23,407 nt of DNA from Spirochaetaceae bacterium (GCA_003552745.1 PUOG01000101.1:1-23407), one strand, 5' to 3'; counted from the first letter of the stretch, positions 8,250 through 16,639 are shown. The notes: a model not told the origin generated them from the sequence alone. Numbers and translations are program-made.

Positions 8250-9623
8250 ATGAACAACAACGCAAACGCTGAGATCGGTCCGATCCGACCGTCGACCGCG
8301 CATCCGGGATACTGGAGCGTCGGCGGTGTCACGACGTTACTCGTCGGTGGAACGCGCGAGGACAATCTGTTTCAGATCGATGGGCTCGAACAGCATCTCG
8401 ACACGCTCGCCGCGGCGGGAGGCAACTACATCCGCAATACGATGAGCGACCGTGACGAAGGCGATGTCTATCCGTTCGCTCGAATCGAAGACGGACCCGA
8501 CGAAGGCAAGTATGACCTCGAACGATGGAACCCCGAGTATTGGCGTCGGTTCACACACCTGCTCGATCTCTGCCGCGACCGAGCGATCATCGTCCAGATC
8601 GAGATCTGGGATCGCTTCGATGTTTCCAATGAGCCGTACGAGAGAAGCCCGTGGAATCCGGCGAACAACGTGAACTACGACAGTGCGACCTCGGGACTAT
8701 CGACCGAATACCCGCAGCATCCCGGGCTCAGTCTCCAGCCGTTCTTCCATACGATCCCCGAGATGGACGATAACGCTCTGTTGCGCGGGTATCAGGAACG
8801 ATACGTTGAAAAGCTTCTATCGATTTCTCTCCATTACCCCAACGTGTTGTACTGCATGAACAACGAAACCCATGAGGATCCGGCATGGGGCAAGTACTGG
8901 CTCTCATTCATCCGCCGTCGCGCGCAGGAAGCCGGCGTCGAGGTCTGGGCGACCGATATGTTCGACGGTCCGTGGGAAAGCGGTATCCCGGATGTCGTGC
9001 ATGATCAGTTCAGTGATCCCGAGACGTACCCGTTCATCGATGTCTCGCAGATCAACGCGTGGCGGTGCACAACCGTCCGCCACCGCGAGAACCTGAGAGC
9101 CTTGATCGAGTTGAATCGAAACCCGACGAGACCGCTCAACTGTACTAAGGTCTATAACTCCGATACCTTGCCGGATCGGTCGGCGGCCAGGCATACCGAC
9201 CTCGACGGGTTGACCGCGTTCTGGCTCGATCTTCTCGGCGGTTTCGCATCGGCGCGATTCCACCGACCACCCCACGGACTCGGTCAATCCAACAAAGCGC
9301 TCAACTCGATCCGGGCGGTTCGACTCATCGAACAGCGTGTCCGATTCTGGGACCTCACGTACGTGCCCGACTGGACCGGCGGACGTCCGCTCGACGAAGC
9401 TTTTCTCGCGCACGCGGCGGGGGCCGCGAGCGTCGTCCTACTGCCGAAAGGCGGCAATTTCACGCCCGACGAGCCGATCGGTACCGGCCGGCACACGGTC
9501 ACTTGCCTGAACATCGTGACCGCGGAGTGGCACACGACTCGAGAGCTCGATCTGGATCGTACTGTGCCGATTGATGCTCCCGATGCCGGGATCTGGATCG
9601 TGATTATCGAACCCGTGCGGTGA
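8250..9623 (+). CDS. Putative glycoside hydrolase with a clan-A-like TIM barrel
   Basis: A 457-residue protein without signal peptide. It opens with a HPGYWSVGGVTTLLVGGTRE segment followed by a loop giving QHLDTLAAAGGNYIRNT, the start pattern of DUF4038/GH140-like and GH5-like barrels. Later comes a WDRFD segment (120-124) and YCMNNETHEDPAWG (201-214), in which N205-E206 matches the Asn-Glu acid/base pair of clan GH-A after strand 4. A WATDMFDG strand follows. Near strand 7 (295-305) I do not see an obvious nucleophile Glu. The C-terminal ~80 residues look like a small beta domain. ATG 8250 was chosen, though in-frame TTG 8232 and GTG 8235 exist; none has a Shine-Dalgarno. Substrate unknown; cytoplasmic location suggests imported oligosaccharides. 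Confidence 0.65.
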   Translation: MNNNANAEIGPIRPSTAHPGYWSVGGVTTLLVGGTREDNLFQIDGLEQHLDTLAAAGGNYIRNTMSDRDEGDVYPFARIEDGPDEGKYDLERWNPEYWRRFTHLLDLCRDRAIIVQIEIWDRFDVSNEPYERSPWNPANNVNYDSATSGLSTEYPQHPGLSLQPFFHTIPEMDDNALLRGYQERYVEKLLSISLHYPNVLYCMNNETHEDPAWGKYWLSFIRRRAQEAGVEVWATDMFDGPWESGIPDVVHDQFSDPETYPFIDVSQINAWRCTTVRHRENLRALIELNRNPTRPLNCTKVYNSDTLPDRSAARHTDLDGLTAFWLDLLGGFASARFHRPPHGLGQSNKALNSIRAVRLIEQRVRFWDLTYVPDWTGGRPLDEAFLAHAAGAASVVLLPKGGNFTPDEPIGTGRHTVTCLNIVTAEWHTTRELDLDRTVPIDAPDAGIWIVIIEPVR

Positions 9624-9629
9624 GGCAAT

Positions 9630-9650
9630 CGCGATCGCCGAGCGGTCGCG
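9630..9650 (+). terminator. Hairpin after the glycosidase-like gene, possible terminator
   Basis: Seven bases after the stop codon a 9-bp stem (CGCGATCGC / GCGGTCGCG, one U-G pair) closes a 3-nt loop. There is no U-tract after it, so it may be a Rho-assisted or RNA-stabilising hairpin rather than a classical intrinsic terminator. It lies in the 94-bp gap between two convergent genes. Confidence 0.4.
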
Positions 9651-9717
9651 TGAAAAGCCTTTGGACGATCCAAGCCCTGCACATTGATGCGACGCGGTTT
9701 ATCCGGTCACCGGCGCT

Positions 9718-12700
9718 CTATTCCTGAACGACGTCATTGGGCGAGTTATCATCAAAGAACCATCCGTCGTCTTCATCGTCTTCCGGATCACCATGGAGAA
9801 CATCATCAGGAATCAAGTCACCTCGCGGTTGCCCCGTCTGCGGGGCCCAGTTATATAGTCCTCCGCCTTCTCCGGTGCCGTCTTCATTCGCGTTGGCAGT
9901 GTTTCCGGTGATTTCTACGTCCTCAGCAAAGCTCCCGAAAGTGGAAGCGAAAATGTATATCCCACCACCGTGGCGATCGGCGGTATTGTCCCGGACTCGA
10001 AGGCCTTCGAGAAACGTTATATTATCTGTTTCATACAGACTCATACCGCCCCCGTCGCTACCCGAAACTATGTTGTTCCGGTACGACCCGCCTACCGAGA
10101 ATGTATCGACGAAGTTCACTGCCAGACCGGCACCAAGGTCAGCGCTTTCATTGCCGTACACTTCAGCATCGACCGTGTGACCGAAGCCATCGAATATCGA
10201 CACGCCTCCACCCTCGAATGAAACAACCACATTGTACGAGATCGTGCCGTTCACCTGATAGTTCTCGCCACCGGTGGTCGAAACACCACCGCCCCACGAC
10301 TCCGCGATGTTTCCCGTTACGTCGGCGTCGACGACGTGCCCTGAGCCGGTTCCGGCGATCGCTACTCCGCCCCCATCGTCGGCGTGGTTTCCTTCGACGA
10401 TGCCACGCACGGTGTGTCCGGCTCCGGCGTTGATAAACACTCCTCCACCGAAGCCGCTTCCCGCATCGGCGACGTTAAAACGTACCACCGCATCGACGAG
10501 ATGGTTTATTCCCCCATCGAGCATGAGACCACCTCCGTCTACGTCTGCGGTGTTCATCCCGTCGCCGGGTTCGTCGGTGGGTCCGTCCCCGATGTATCCG
10601 GAAATCTCGTGTTCACTTCCTCCGGCGACGTAAAGCCCACCGCCGTATTCGGCATTGTTGTTCGAAATAATTACGGTCGGGTCCGTGGTGAAGCGCTCGG
10701 ATTCAATGACCGCGACGCCTCCGCCGTATACGGCTGCGTTATCCCGAACGATAACTCCCGAAGTGAGCGTTACGTCCCGGCTGTTGCGAACGAAGATGCC
10801 GCCGCCGCGTACGTTTCCGTCGAGCCCCGTGCCGCCTGCAATCGTCAGTTCGCGAAGCGTGATCTCGTCAGACTCGTTGATGTAGAACACGTGGTCGGCT
10901 TGTCCCTCGGCATCGAGTACGGTCTCACCCTCTTGCGACTCGTAGAATCCGTCGCCGTACGAGCCGGCGATGGTGAGGTTCACGATGTCGTCGATTCCGA
11001 GAGCGGCTTCGGTTTCGTCGCTCGTCTCGAAGAGTCCGAGCAGCTCGCCGACCAGCCCTCCGCCGTCGACAGGATCGAGCGGATAGTCACCGGCAGCGAT
11101 ACGTATGAGTGAGATCTCGCCGTTCCCGCCGGCTTCGTCCACTAAGCGGATTGCCTCCCCTACGGATGCAAGCGGTTCGGTGTTGCTTCCGACCGACTCG
11201 TCGTCTCCGTCAGGATGCACCGAGAGGGCGAAATACTCCATCTGGTAGCTTTCTTCGACAACCTCGCTCTGAGCGCCTCCGTCCGCCTCTATGTACGCCT
11301 CGACGACTATCGAGCCGTTAAAGGGGATTTCGGGAGGACGAAACACAACGAGCTGCTCCGGGTCGTGCTCCTCGAAATCACCCGCCTCGCCGTCGCGCCG
11401 CACGTTCACCCACAACGTCTCGTCACCCGACAGTCCGGCCGGCATCACTACCTCGAGCTGCAGGTCGAAGTTCGGTCTCAGGCTACCGTCGCCGTCATCG
11501 ATATCGATGAGCAGCGACAACAGCGGAGCCGGCACGTCCCCCTCGTCGGCGGCGACCAGCGAAAAGTCCGCCTCCATCGCGTCGCCGAAGTCAACGATCA
11601 GCTCGTCACTCCCGTAATCCGGCGCAGCAGCGCGCACCGTCAGTGATCCGGGCAGGTTGTCCGCCGATCGATCTTCGACGGTGAACACCGTCTCGTATGA
11701 ACCCTCTGCTTCGGTCGTCGCCTCGAAGAGATCGTCACCGTCCAGGATACCCGTCACGCTCGCGTCTTCGATGCCGGATTCGTCATCGGCATCTTCGACC
11801 ATGCCGCTGATCGCAAACAGTCCGATCGCCGGACCTTCGCCCGGTTCGGATTCGCCGGAGGCGTTGAAGGCAATGATGCGGTACGTGTACCACGATCCGG
11901 TTGGAACTTCTTCGTCGATGAACTCGTCGACAGGCGCCTCGAGCGCCGCCACCCGCTCATACGACGCTTCGCCCTCCTCGGCCACTTTTCGCTCGACGAG
12001 GAACCCGACAGGGGCGGCGCCCTCGGCCGGCTCGCTCCAGCTCACCGTAATGGCAGCCTCATCCTCGCCGGCCTGCGTTGCCGTTACCGACTGCGGGCTG
12101 CCGGGAGGCGACTGAAGGCTCGAGGCACTGAACGCAACGGTGCCCGATGTCGCTACACCCGCGTAGACGTGCACCGACGCCCGCCGAGTGGCCAGCAGCT
12201 GCTCGTCGTCATTCTCGAGGCCGACGGTAAGTACGTAGTAGCCACTGTCGACATCACCACTGAACTCCGCGCTACTTTCGCCGGCAGGATCGAACTCGAG
12301 CGGCTGTTCACCGCCGTTGTTGATGTTCTCGAGTACGGCACTCTGGACGCCCTCCACCGACACCGAGTCGAGCTCTCCGTCGGGTGGCCACTCGACCGTC
12401 ACCGAGAGTTGACCTTCGCCGGATATCGGCGTGGGGGAAAGGTTCGCGCTCGTCGTCTCGTCGGCGACAATAGTCACGGTCGTGGTCGCCTGCACGAGCA
12501 CCTCGTCACCTTCGACACCGGAGCGAAGTCCCTCCACGGTAATGTCCCATTCGCCCGGTACAAGCGGGCCGAGTGAAAAAGTAGGACTTTCGGTGTCCGG
12601 TGTTTCGACGGTTTCGGTCTCGTCTCCGGGACCCACGGCGGTGAGTACGTAGACGACAATCTCCAGATCCTCCGAATCCGGAACGATCGGCTCGACGGTG

Positions 12701-12867
12701 CCTCCGAGCTGACTCGCTCGCAACGCGCTTTCTCCGCCGACAGTGAGCTGAAGCGAGCCGCTGGCCGATGTGTTACGATCGAGCTCCGATTGAAGCGACA
12801 GCTGGCACACCGATAGTGTCACGATTGCGAGTACGCTCACTGCCATGCACTGTATTGCACGCTTCAT
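9718..12867 (-). CDS. Large surface lipoprotein with FN3 domain and right-handed beta-helix
   Basis: A 1049-residue predicted lipoprotein. ATG 12867 has a good Shine-Dalgarno (GGAGAG) and gives a signal peptide with lipobox L-S-V-C, lipidated Cys21. Order of parts: two beta-sandwich-like regions (about 35-240), a fibronectin type III domain (about 256-347, with SVSWSEP-like and WYTYRIIAFNASGES signatures), a carboxypeptidase-regulatory-like domain (about 350-436), another beta region, a DUF1565-like lead-in (about 548-597, SVHPDGDDES...IRIAAGDY), and a parallel beta-helix (about 629-1009) built from repeats of roughly 22-24 residues with GGGV/I, GN-A and H-V-x-A/G landmarks. It ends in a very acidic tail. 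It is second in an operon, 16 bp after the upstream lipoprotein gene. Likely a surface adhesin or polysaccharide-binding protein; no catalytic residues recognised. Confidence 0.85.
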   Translation of the reverse strand: MKRAIQCMAVSVLAIVTLSVCQLSLQSELDRNTSASGSLQLTVGGESALRASQLGGTVEPIVPDSEDLEIVVYVLTAVGPGDETETVETPDTESPTFSLGPLVPGEWDITVEGLRSGVEGDEVLVQATTTVTIVADETTSANLSPTPISGEGQLSVTVEWPPDGELDSVSVEGVQSAVLENINNGGEQPLEFDPAGESSAEFSGDVDSGYYVLTVGLENDDEQLLATRRASVHVYAGVATSGTVAFSASSLQSPPGSPQSVTATQAGEDEAAITVSWSEPAEGAAPVGFLVERKVAEEGEASYERVAALEAPVDEFIDEEVPTGSWYTYRIIAFNASGESEPGEGPAIGLFAISGMVEDADDESGIEDASVTGILDGDDLFEATTEAEGSYETVFTVEDRSADNLPGSLTVRAAAPDYGSDELIVDFGDAMEADFSLVAADEGDVPAPLLSLLIDIDDGDGSLRPNFDLQLEVVMPAGLSGDETLWVNVRRDGEAGDFEEHDPEQLVVFRPPEIPFNGSIVVEAYIEADGGAQSEVVEESYQMEYFALSVHPDGDDESVGSNTEPLASVGEAIRLVDEAGGNGEISLIRIAAGDYPLDPVDGGGLVGELLGLFETSDETEAALGIDDIVNLTIAGSYGDGFYESQEGETVLDAEGQADHVFYINESDEITLRELTIAGGTGLDGNVRGGGIFVRNSRDVTLTSGVIVRDNAAVYGGGVAVIESERFTTDPTVIISNNNAEYGGGLYVAGGSEHEISGYIGDGPTDEPGDGMNTADVDGGGLMLDGGINHLVDAVVRFNVADAGSGFGGGVFINAGAGHTVRGIVEGNHADDGGGVAIAGTGSGHVVDADVTGNIAESWGGGVSTTGGENYQVNGTISYNVVVSFEGGGVSIFDGFGHTVDAEVYGNESADLGAGLAVNFVDTFSVGGSYRNNIVSGSDGGGMSLYETDNITFLEGLRVRDNTADRHGGGIYIFASTFGSFAEDVEITGNTANANEDGTGEGGGLYNWAPQTGQPRGDLIPDDVLHGDPEDDEDDGWFFDDNSPNDVVQE

Positions 12868-12883
12868 CGCATCTCTCCGCCGG

Positions 12884-13933
12884 TCAATCGAACTCCGGCA
12901 TAACCTCGATTTCACGACTCTTGATGTACAGCTTCGCCTGGCCGTCGACGGTTACCGTAACCTCGAGCGAAACGAGGTAGGTGCCGATGGTGTCCCGAAC
13001 GAACGTGAACGATTCCGGATCACCGGCGCCGCCGGCTCCATCAACCTGTTCATTGTCCACGAGCCACTGATAGCTCTCCACCTGCGCGTTCCCCGAGTCG
13101 GCGTTCACCGAAGCACCGATTTCGTGTTCTGCGCCCGGTTCGATGCTCCCGACCGGGAACGGCTCGAAGGTGATCTCGAGCCCGTCGGCCTCCCACGGAT
13201 CCACGTCGAACTCACCGTCGCCCGAGTCCCATTGGGCATACAGGGTGATGTCGCCGGTCAGTGTGAGGCTCGCCCCCGGCTGGTACCACTCTCCCGAGGC
13301 CCCGGCATCGGTATTCCAACCGGCGAACGCATGGCCGTCCTTGGCGAGGTTGCCCTCGTCGTCGACGGTTATCTCGCTCTGGTACGCACCGGTCACCTCA
13401 CCGGGCGGCGTCCCCTGCCCCTCGCTGAAGTTCTCGTCGTAGGTCAGGACGAACTCGGAGATGTAGATCTCGGACACGACCCCGCTCGGCGTGTGATCGT
13501 CGGCATCGGCGAAGGCCCGAATCTCGGTCTGTCCGTCGGACCGGTCGAGTATTACGCTCTCCCCAGAGTCGATAGTGGCCGAATTGGTGTCGGGGTCCGC
13601 GCCGTCGAGAGTGTAGTAGATGGTAGCTCCATCGGTATCGCTCGACAGAACGACTCCGTCGCCGAACGGGGCACTGCCGGCTCCGTAGACTCCGCCGGGC
13701 GGGTTGAACGATGGAGCAGCCGTCGCTTCACCGACTTCTCCGTTCTCGCCGTTGTCCGGCTCGCCGTCGTCTACATCTTCCTGCTCTTCTTCCGGCGCCT
13801 CGTCTTCTGCGGCGAGCGAGGCGGTCACCGACGCCTGGGTCGGGGGGACGTAGCACGCCTGTAGCGCGAGTGCCACAACGAAGGCGCACATAGAAATGAG
13901 GATTTTCGTTGAACGACGGTCACTTTTCGCCAT
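12884..13933 (-). CDS. Lipoprotein with chitobiase C-terminal-like domain and InlB B-repeat
   Basis: A 349-residue predicted lipoprotein. I chose ATG 13933 because it starts a signal peptide with lipobox L-Q-A-C (Cys27); the frame extends upstream by 77 codons into sequence with no such signal. After an acidic linker (DEAPEEEQEDVDDGEPDNGE) come a chitobiase/hexosaminidase C-terminal-like domain (about 75-160, ATIYYTLDGADPDTNS), an InlB B-repeat/Flg_new module (about 163-240, HAFAGWNTDAG...LTGDITLYAQW), and a PKD/Ig-like domain to the end (VESYQWLVDNEQVDG). All three are non-catalytic beta modules seen in bacterial surface proteins. Its own Shine-Dalgarno is weak. It is the first gene of the two-lipoprotein operon, and a substrate-binding or adhesive role on the cell surface is inference. 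Confidence 0.82.
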   Translation of the reverse strand: MAKSDRRSTKILISMCAFVVALALQACYVPPTQASVTASLAAEDEAPEEEQEDVDDGEPDNGENGEVGEATAAPSFNPPGGVYGAGSAPFGDGVVLSSDTDGATIYYTLDGADPDTNSATIDSGESVILDRSDGQTEIRAFADADDHTPSGVVSEIYISEFVLTYDENFSEGQGTPPGEVTGAYQSEITVDDEGNLAKDGHAFAGWNTDAGASGEWYQPGASLTLTGDITLYAQWDSGDGEFDVDPWEADGLEITFEPFPVGSIEPGAEHEIGASVNADSGNAQVESYQWLVDNEQVDGAGGAGDPESFTFVRDTIGTYLVSLEVTVTVDGQAKLYIKSREIEVMPEFD

Positions 13934-13976
13934 CTTGCCGGTGATTTCCCGTTCTTTCTGACGACAATTCGCGTCC

Positions 13977-13982
13977 AATATA
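13977..13982 (-). promoter_or_regulatory. Possible -10 element of the lipoprotein operon
   Basis: TATATT on the minus strand, 43 bp before the ATG at 13933, in the otherwise GC-rich gap between divergent genes. No convincing -35 at 16-18 bp was found, so this is a weak call. Confidence 0.25.
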
Positions 13983-14092
13983 GCACACGCTCGGGACAAT
14001 TGCTTGCGCCCGATAGAAGTTGTGGGATGGCGTCCACCTTGATACCGTGGACCTCGATACCCCGGATCTCGCTCGAGCGCGATTCCGTCCGG

Positions 14093-14098
14093 TATAAT
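14093..14098 (+). promoter_or_regulatory. Perfect -10 hexamer upstream of the SDR gene
   Basis: A consensus TATAAT ends 58 bp before the ATG at 14157. The -35 region (GCTCGA around 14071) is poor, so the promoter may need an activator. Predicted leader about 50 nt, ending in a strong Shine-Dalgarno. Confidence 0.4.
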
Positions 14099-14156
14099 GC
14101 GAGATCGAGGCGGAGTCGGTGTCACGCCGCCGCCGGCGCTATCTCGGAGGTGAGAC

Positions 14157-14909
14157 ATGTCCAATGTGGAAGGCAGGAATGCACTCGTAACAGGGGCGTC
14201 GACCGGAATCGGTCAGGCGATCGCAATTCGCCTGGCGGAAGCCGGCTGCTCTGTTGCGATTACCGGCAGGTCGGAGGCCCGGCTGAAGGAGACCGCCGAT
14301 CTGTGTCGCCGAGCAGGAGGTGCGGTCACCACCCGCGCCCTCGACGTGCGCGATTTGGATCAGATCGCCGGTGTGACAAAGGAGCTTCTATCCGAGCTCG
14401 GTCGCGTAGATATACTCGTGAACAACGCGGGGATAAACCGCCCCGCTCCGACTCAGGATGTCGACCGCGACAACTGGGATGACCTCTTCAACACGAATGT
14501 CCGCGGCGGATTCTTCTGTGCGCAGGCGCTCCTTCCGGCGATGGCACGGAACGGGTTCGGTCGTGTGATCTTCATCTCCAGTCAATCGGGCCTCGTTGGA
14601 ATCCGCGGTCAGAGTGTTTACTGCGCAAGCAAAGGCGCCCTCATCAACCTTGCCCGCGCCCTCGGCGTCGAGTGGGCTGAGTACGGAATAACGGTGAACG
14701 CCGTCGCACCGACCTTCATCGACACCGAGTTGACTCGCGAGCGGCTCAATGATCCCGAGTTCCGGAGATCGGTTCTCACCAAAATACCGAAAGGCGAATT
14801 GGCCACGGTCGCTGATGTTGCCTACGCCGTCCTCTACCTCGCAAGTGAGCAGTCGGGGATGGTCAATTGCGCGACTCTGCCGGTTGACGGTGGCTGGACC
14901 GCGTGGTAG
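14157..14909 (+). CDS. Classical short-chain dehydrogenase/reductase
   Basis: A 250-residue cytoplasmic NAD(P)-dependent oxidoreductase with all classical SDR signatures: TGASTGIG cofactor loop (12-19), DVRD near 63-66, NNAG (89-92), catalytic Ser142, Tyr155 and Lys159 in YCASK, and a PTFIDTEL segment after strand 6. The end VDGGWTAW is common in sugar or polyol dehydrogenases and in 3-oxoacyl-ACP reductase-like enzymes. Arg38 after strand 2 (TGRSEARL) hints at NADP(H). Substrate is not determinable from sequence. A strong Shine-Dalgarno (GGAGGTGA) sits six bases before the ATG. The neighbours do not reveal a pathway; the gene converges with mgtE. Confidence 0.92.
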   Translation: MSNVEGRNALVTGASTGIGQAIAIRLAEAGCSVAITGRSEARLKETADLCRRAGGAVTTRALDVRDLDQIAGVTKELLSELGRVDILVNNAGINRPAPTQDVDRDNWDDLFNTNVRGGFFCAQALLPAMARNGFGRVIFISSQSGLVGIRGQSVYCASKGALINLARALGVEWAEYGITVNAVAPTFIDTELTRERLNDPEFRRSVLTKIPKGELATVADVAYAVLYLASEQSGMVNCATLPVDGGWTAW

Positions 14910-14976
14910 GGGATGGGCGAGGAAGATGAGCTATCTACTCGGTTTGATCGGTTACGGCTGGGGCCGGCGAACGGCA

Positions 14977-15013
14977 CGCGGCCGCACCGCTACTCGGCTG
15001 CGGCGCGGCCGCG
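14977..15013. terminator. Inverted repeat between convergent SDR and mgtE genes
   Basis: A 9-bp perfect inverted repeat (CGCGGCCGC at 14977-14985 and GCGGCCGCG at 15005-15013) with a 19-nt spacer occupies the 124-bp gap. A further 7-bp stem (15028-15034 with 15043-15049) overlaps the mgtE stop codon. Neither has a U-tract; a bidirectional terminator role is plausible but not shown. Confidence 0.35.
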
Positions 15014-15033
15014 ATAACGACTCCGGCCCCGGG

Positions 15034-16413
15034 CTATACCACGCCCGGGACGAGAAGCGTTACCATGCTGAAGTAGATGATCAGGCCGGTGATGTCCTTG
15101 ATCGTTGTGATGAACGGGTCAGCTCCGGCAGCCTGGTCGAAACCGAGTTTCACCAGGACAAACGGGATCAGGAACCCGACTGAAGCGGCTATGGTAATCG
15201 TCAAGGCAAGGGCGAGTGCAATCGCGACGCCGAGCTGAGGGATGCCCTGCCACAGCGCTGCGATCACGCCACCGAGAACGCCCATAATCGCTCCCATCGC
15301 GAAGCCGTTCCACGTCTCTCGCAACCAGAACCGCATGAAGCGGCGTGTCGCTATCTGTCCCAGAACGAGGCCACGCGTGAAGATCGTCGACGACTGCGTT
15401 CCGACATTACCACCCATATCCATGATTACCGGAATGAAGAGCGCCGTTGCCACAACCGCCTCAAGCGTCTCTTCCCAGGCGCCGATCACCGCACCAGCGA
15501 TCATGCCGCCGACAAGGGTAACGAGCAGAAACGGAACGCGGACGGCCAGCACGTGCCACAACGACCCGTTTATCATAGCGTAGCTGCGGTCGCTTTCGGT
15601 CGTCTGAACCGAAATGAGACCCGCCTTGTCGTACATATCGCGTGTCGCCTCGTGCTCGAGGACGTCCATCGCGTCATCGGCGGTCAGAACGCCGACGAGA
15701 CGGTGCTCGCGGTCGAGTACCGGCAACTCGTGGACATCGCGGTCCTGCAGCAAATGTGCAGCATCTTCTTCGGCGTCTGTTGTGGTCACGCTCGTCTGTT
15801 CCGCATCGAGTAGCTCGCCGACTCGGGTACCCGGATTTGCAGTGACAAGGTCACTGAGCGCGACCGCTCCGACGAATTTCCGCGCTTCATCGGTGACGTA
15901 GACGGTGGTGATCGTCCAGTCGTGACCGTTCTTGCGGCTGCGGATGCGCTCCTGTGCCTGCTCGGTAGTCATATCCTGCTTCACGTCGACGAACAGCGGA
16001 CTCATGATCCGCCCCACCGTGCCGTCTTCGTAGCCGAGCAGGCGGTTCGTGATCTCTCGCTTTTCTTTCGGCAGCCGCTCGAGCAGCTTCTTCGCCACCC
16101 GCGCCGGCAGTTCGTCGAGCAGATGCACCCGGTCGTCCGGCTCGAGCTCGCCGAGAAACTCGACCGCCTGCTCGTCGGTCAAAGACTCGATGAGATCACC
16201 CTGCACCGCCGGGTCGAGCATGTCGAATACTTCTACGGCTTTGCTCTTGGGAAGAAGCCGGAAGACAACCGGGCGCTCTTTCACCTCGAGCGACTCGAGT
16301 CCTTCGACGATATCTCCCGGATGCATATCCGAGATGATCTTCTTGATTTCTTCGAGATTCTTCTCCGCGATCTTCTCGCGGACGAGCTCATCGAATGTGC
16401 GTACCTCGTCCAT
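15034..16413 (-). CDS. mgtE: Magnesium transporter/channel MgtE
   Basis: A 459-residue inner-membrane Mg2+ channel with the complete MgtE layout: an N-terminal superhelical Mg2+-sensing domain (about 1-130), paired CBS domains (about 135-255), a plug helix, and five transmembrane helices (about 285-459). The pore signature PVIMDMGGNVGTQSS is at 328-342, and Asp432 lies in the C-terminal TM segment, as in the Thermus enzyme. The many acidic residues in the N and CBS domains match the ion-sensing interface of the family. The start ATG has a Shine-Dalgarno GAGGAG at 16421-16426. Transcription is predicted to be controlled by the M-box riboswitch and terminator in the long leader, turning the gene off when cytoplasmic Mg2+ is high. 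Confidence 0.97.
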   Translation of the reverse strand: MDEVRTFDELVREKIAEKNLEEIKKIISDMHPGDIVEGLESLEVKERPVVFRLLPKSKAVEVFDMLDPAVQGDLIESLTDEQAVEFLGELEPDDRVHLLDELPARVAKKLLERLPKEKREITNRLLGYEDGTVGRIMSPLFVDVKQDMTTEQAQERIRSRKNGHDWTITTVYVTDEARKFVGAVALSDLVTANPGTRVGELLDAEQTSVTTTDAEEDAAHLLQDRDVHELPVLDREHRLVGVLTADDAMDVLEHEATRDMYDKAGLISVQTTESDRSYAMINGSLWHVLAVRVPFLLVTLVGGMIAGAVIGAWEETLEAVVATALFIPVIMDMGGNVGTQSSTIFTRGLVLGQIATRRFMRFWLRETWNGFAMGAIMGVLGGVIAALWQGIPQLGVAIALALALTITIAASVGFLIPFVLVKLGFDQAAGADPFITTIKDITGLIIYFSMVTLLVPGVV

Positions 16414-16449
16414 AGGGCACTCCTCTATTGGTGTTCGTTATCGGTTGCT

Positions 16450-16465
16450 GCGGCGCGGACGCCGC
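16450..16465 (-). other. GC hairpin between the small ORF and mgtE
   Basis: A 6-bp all-GC stem (GCGGCG / CGCCGC) with a 4-nt loop lies 18 bp after the stop of the small ORF and about 25 bp before the mgtE Shine-Dalgarno. It has no U-tract; it might limit ribosome access or be a processing feature. Function unknown. Confidence 0.35.
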
Positions 16466-16482
16466 GGCGGGTTGTGAGTGAG

Positions 16483-16563
16483 TTACCCTTCGACCACGTG
16501 GAAACCGGCCCGATGGCATCGAAGGGCACATATCAGCGCTGTACGACACGAGTCAGGGTCCAT
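16483..16563 (-). CDS. 26-codon small ORF in the mgtE leader
   Basis: On the minus strand a perfect Shine-Dalgarno AAAGGAGGT (16579-16571) is followed 7-8 bases later by ATG 16563 and a 26-codon frame ending in TAA (16485-16483). The peptide starts MDPDSCRTAL, contains three Cys (residues 6, 12, 16), and ends HVVEG; it has no membrane segment. It lies after the riboswitch terminator and 69 bp before mgtE, so it can be translated only on read-through transcripts. Its 3' half spans an 8-bp inverted repeat (16486-16493 with 16519-16526) that a ribosome would disrupt. I do not recognise it. It could be a regulatory leader peptide, a small protein made under Mg2+ limitation, or a chance ORF behind a good ribosome site. 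Confidence 0.5.
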   Translation of the reverse strand: MDPDSCRTALICALRCHRAGFHVVEG

Positions 16564-16639
16564 AGCGCGCACCTCCTTTGCCGGGGAACGTGGCAGCACG
16601 CTCCGTTACGGCCGCGGGAGCGGCGGGTCACGAAGGCAC

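Noticed and set aside
10101..12576. Several plus-strand frames of 110-242 codons antisense to the beta-helix lipoprotein.
   Set aside because: They mirror the repetitive GGG/GN codons of the sense gene and have no translation signals.
12845..13864. A 339-codon open frame antisense to the InlB-repeat lipoprotein.
   Set aside because: The sense strand has a lipobox and recognisable domains with an acidic composition; the antisense frame has no Shine-Dalgarno or domain.
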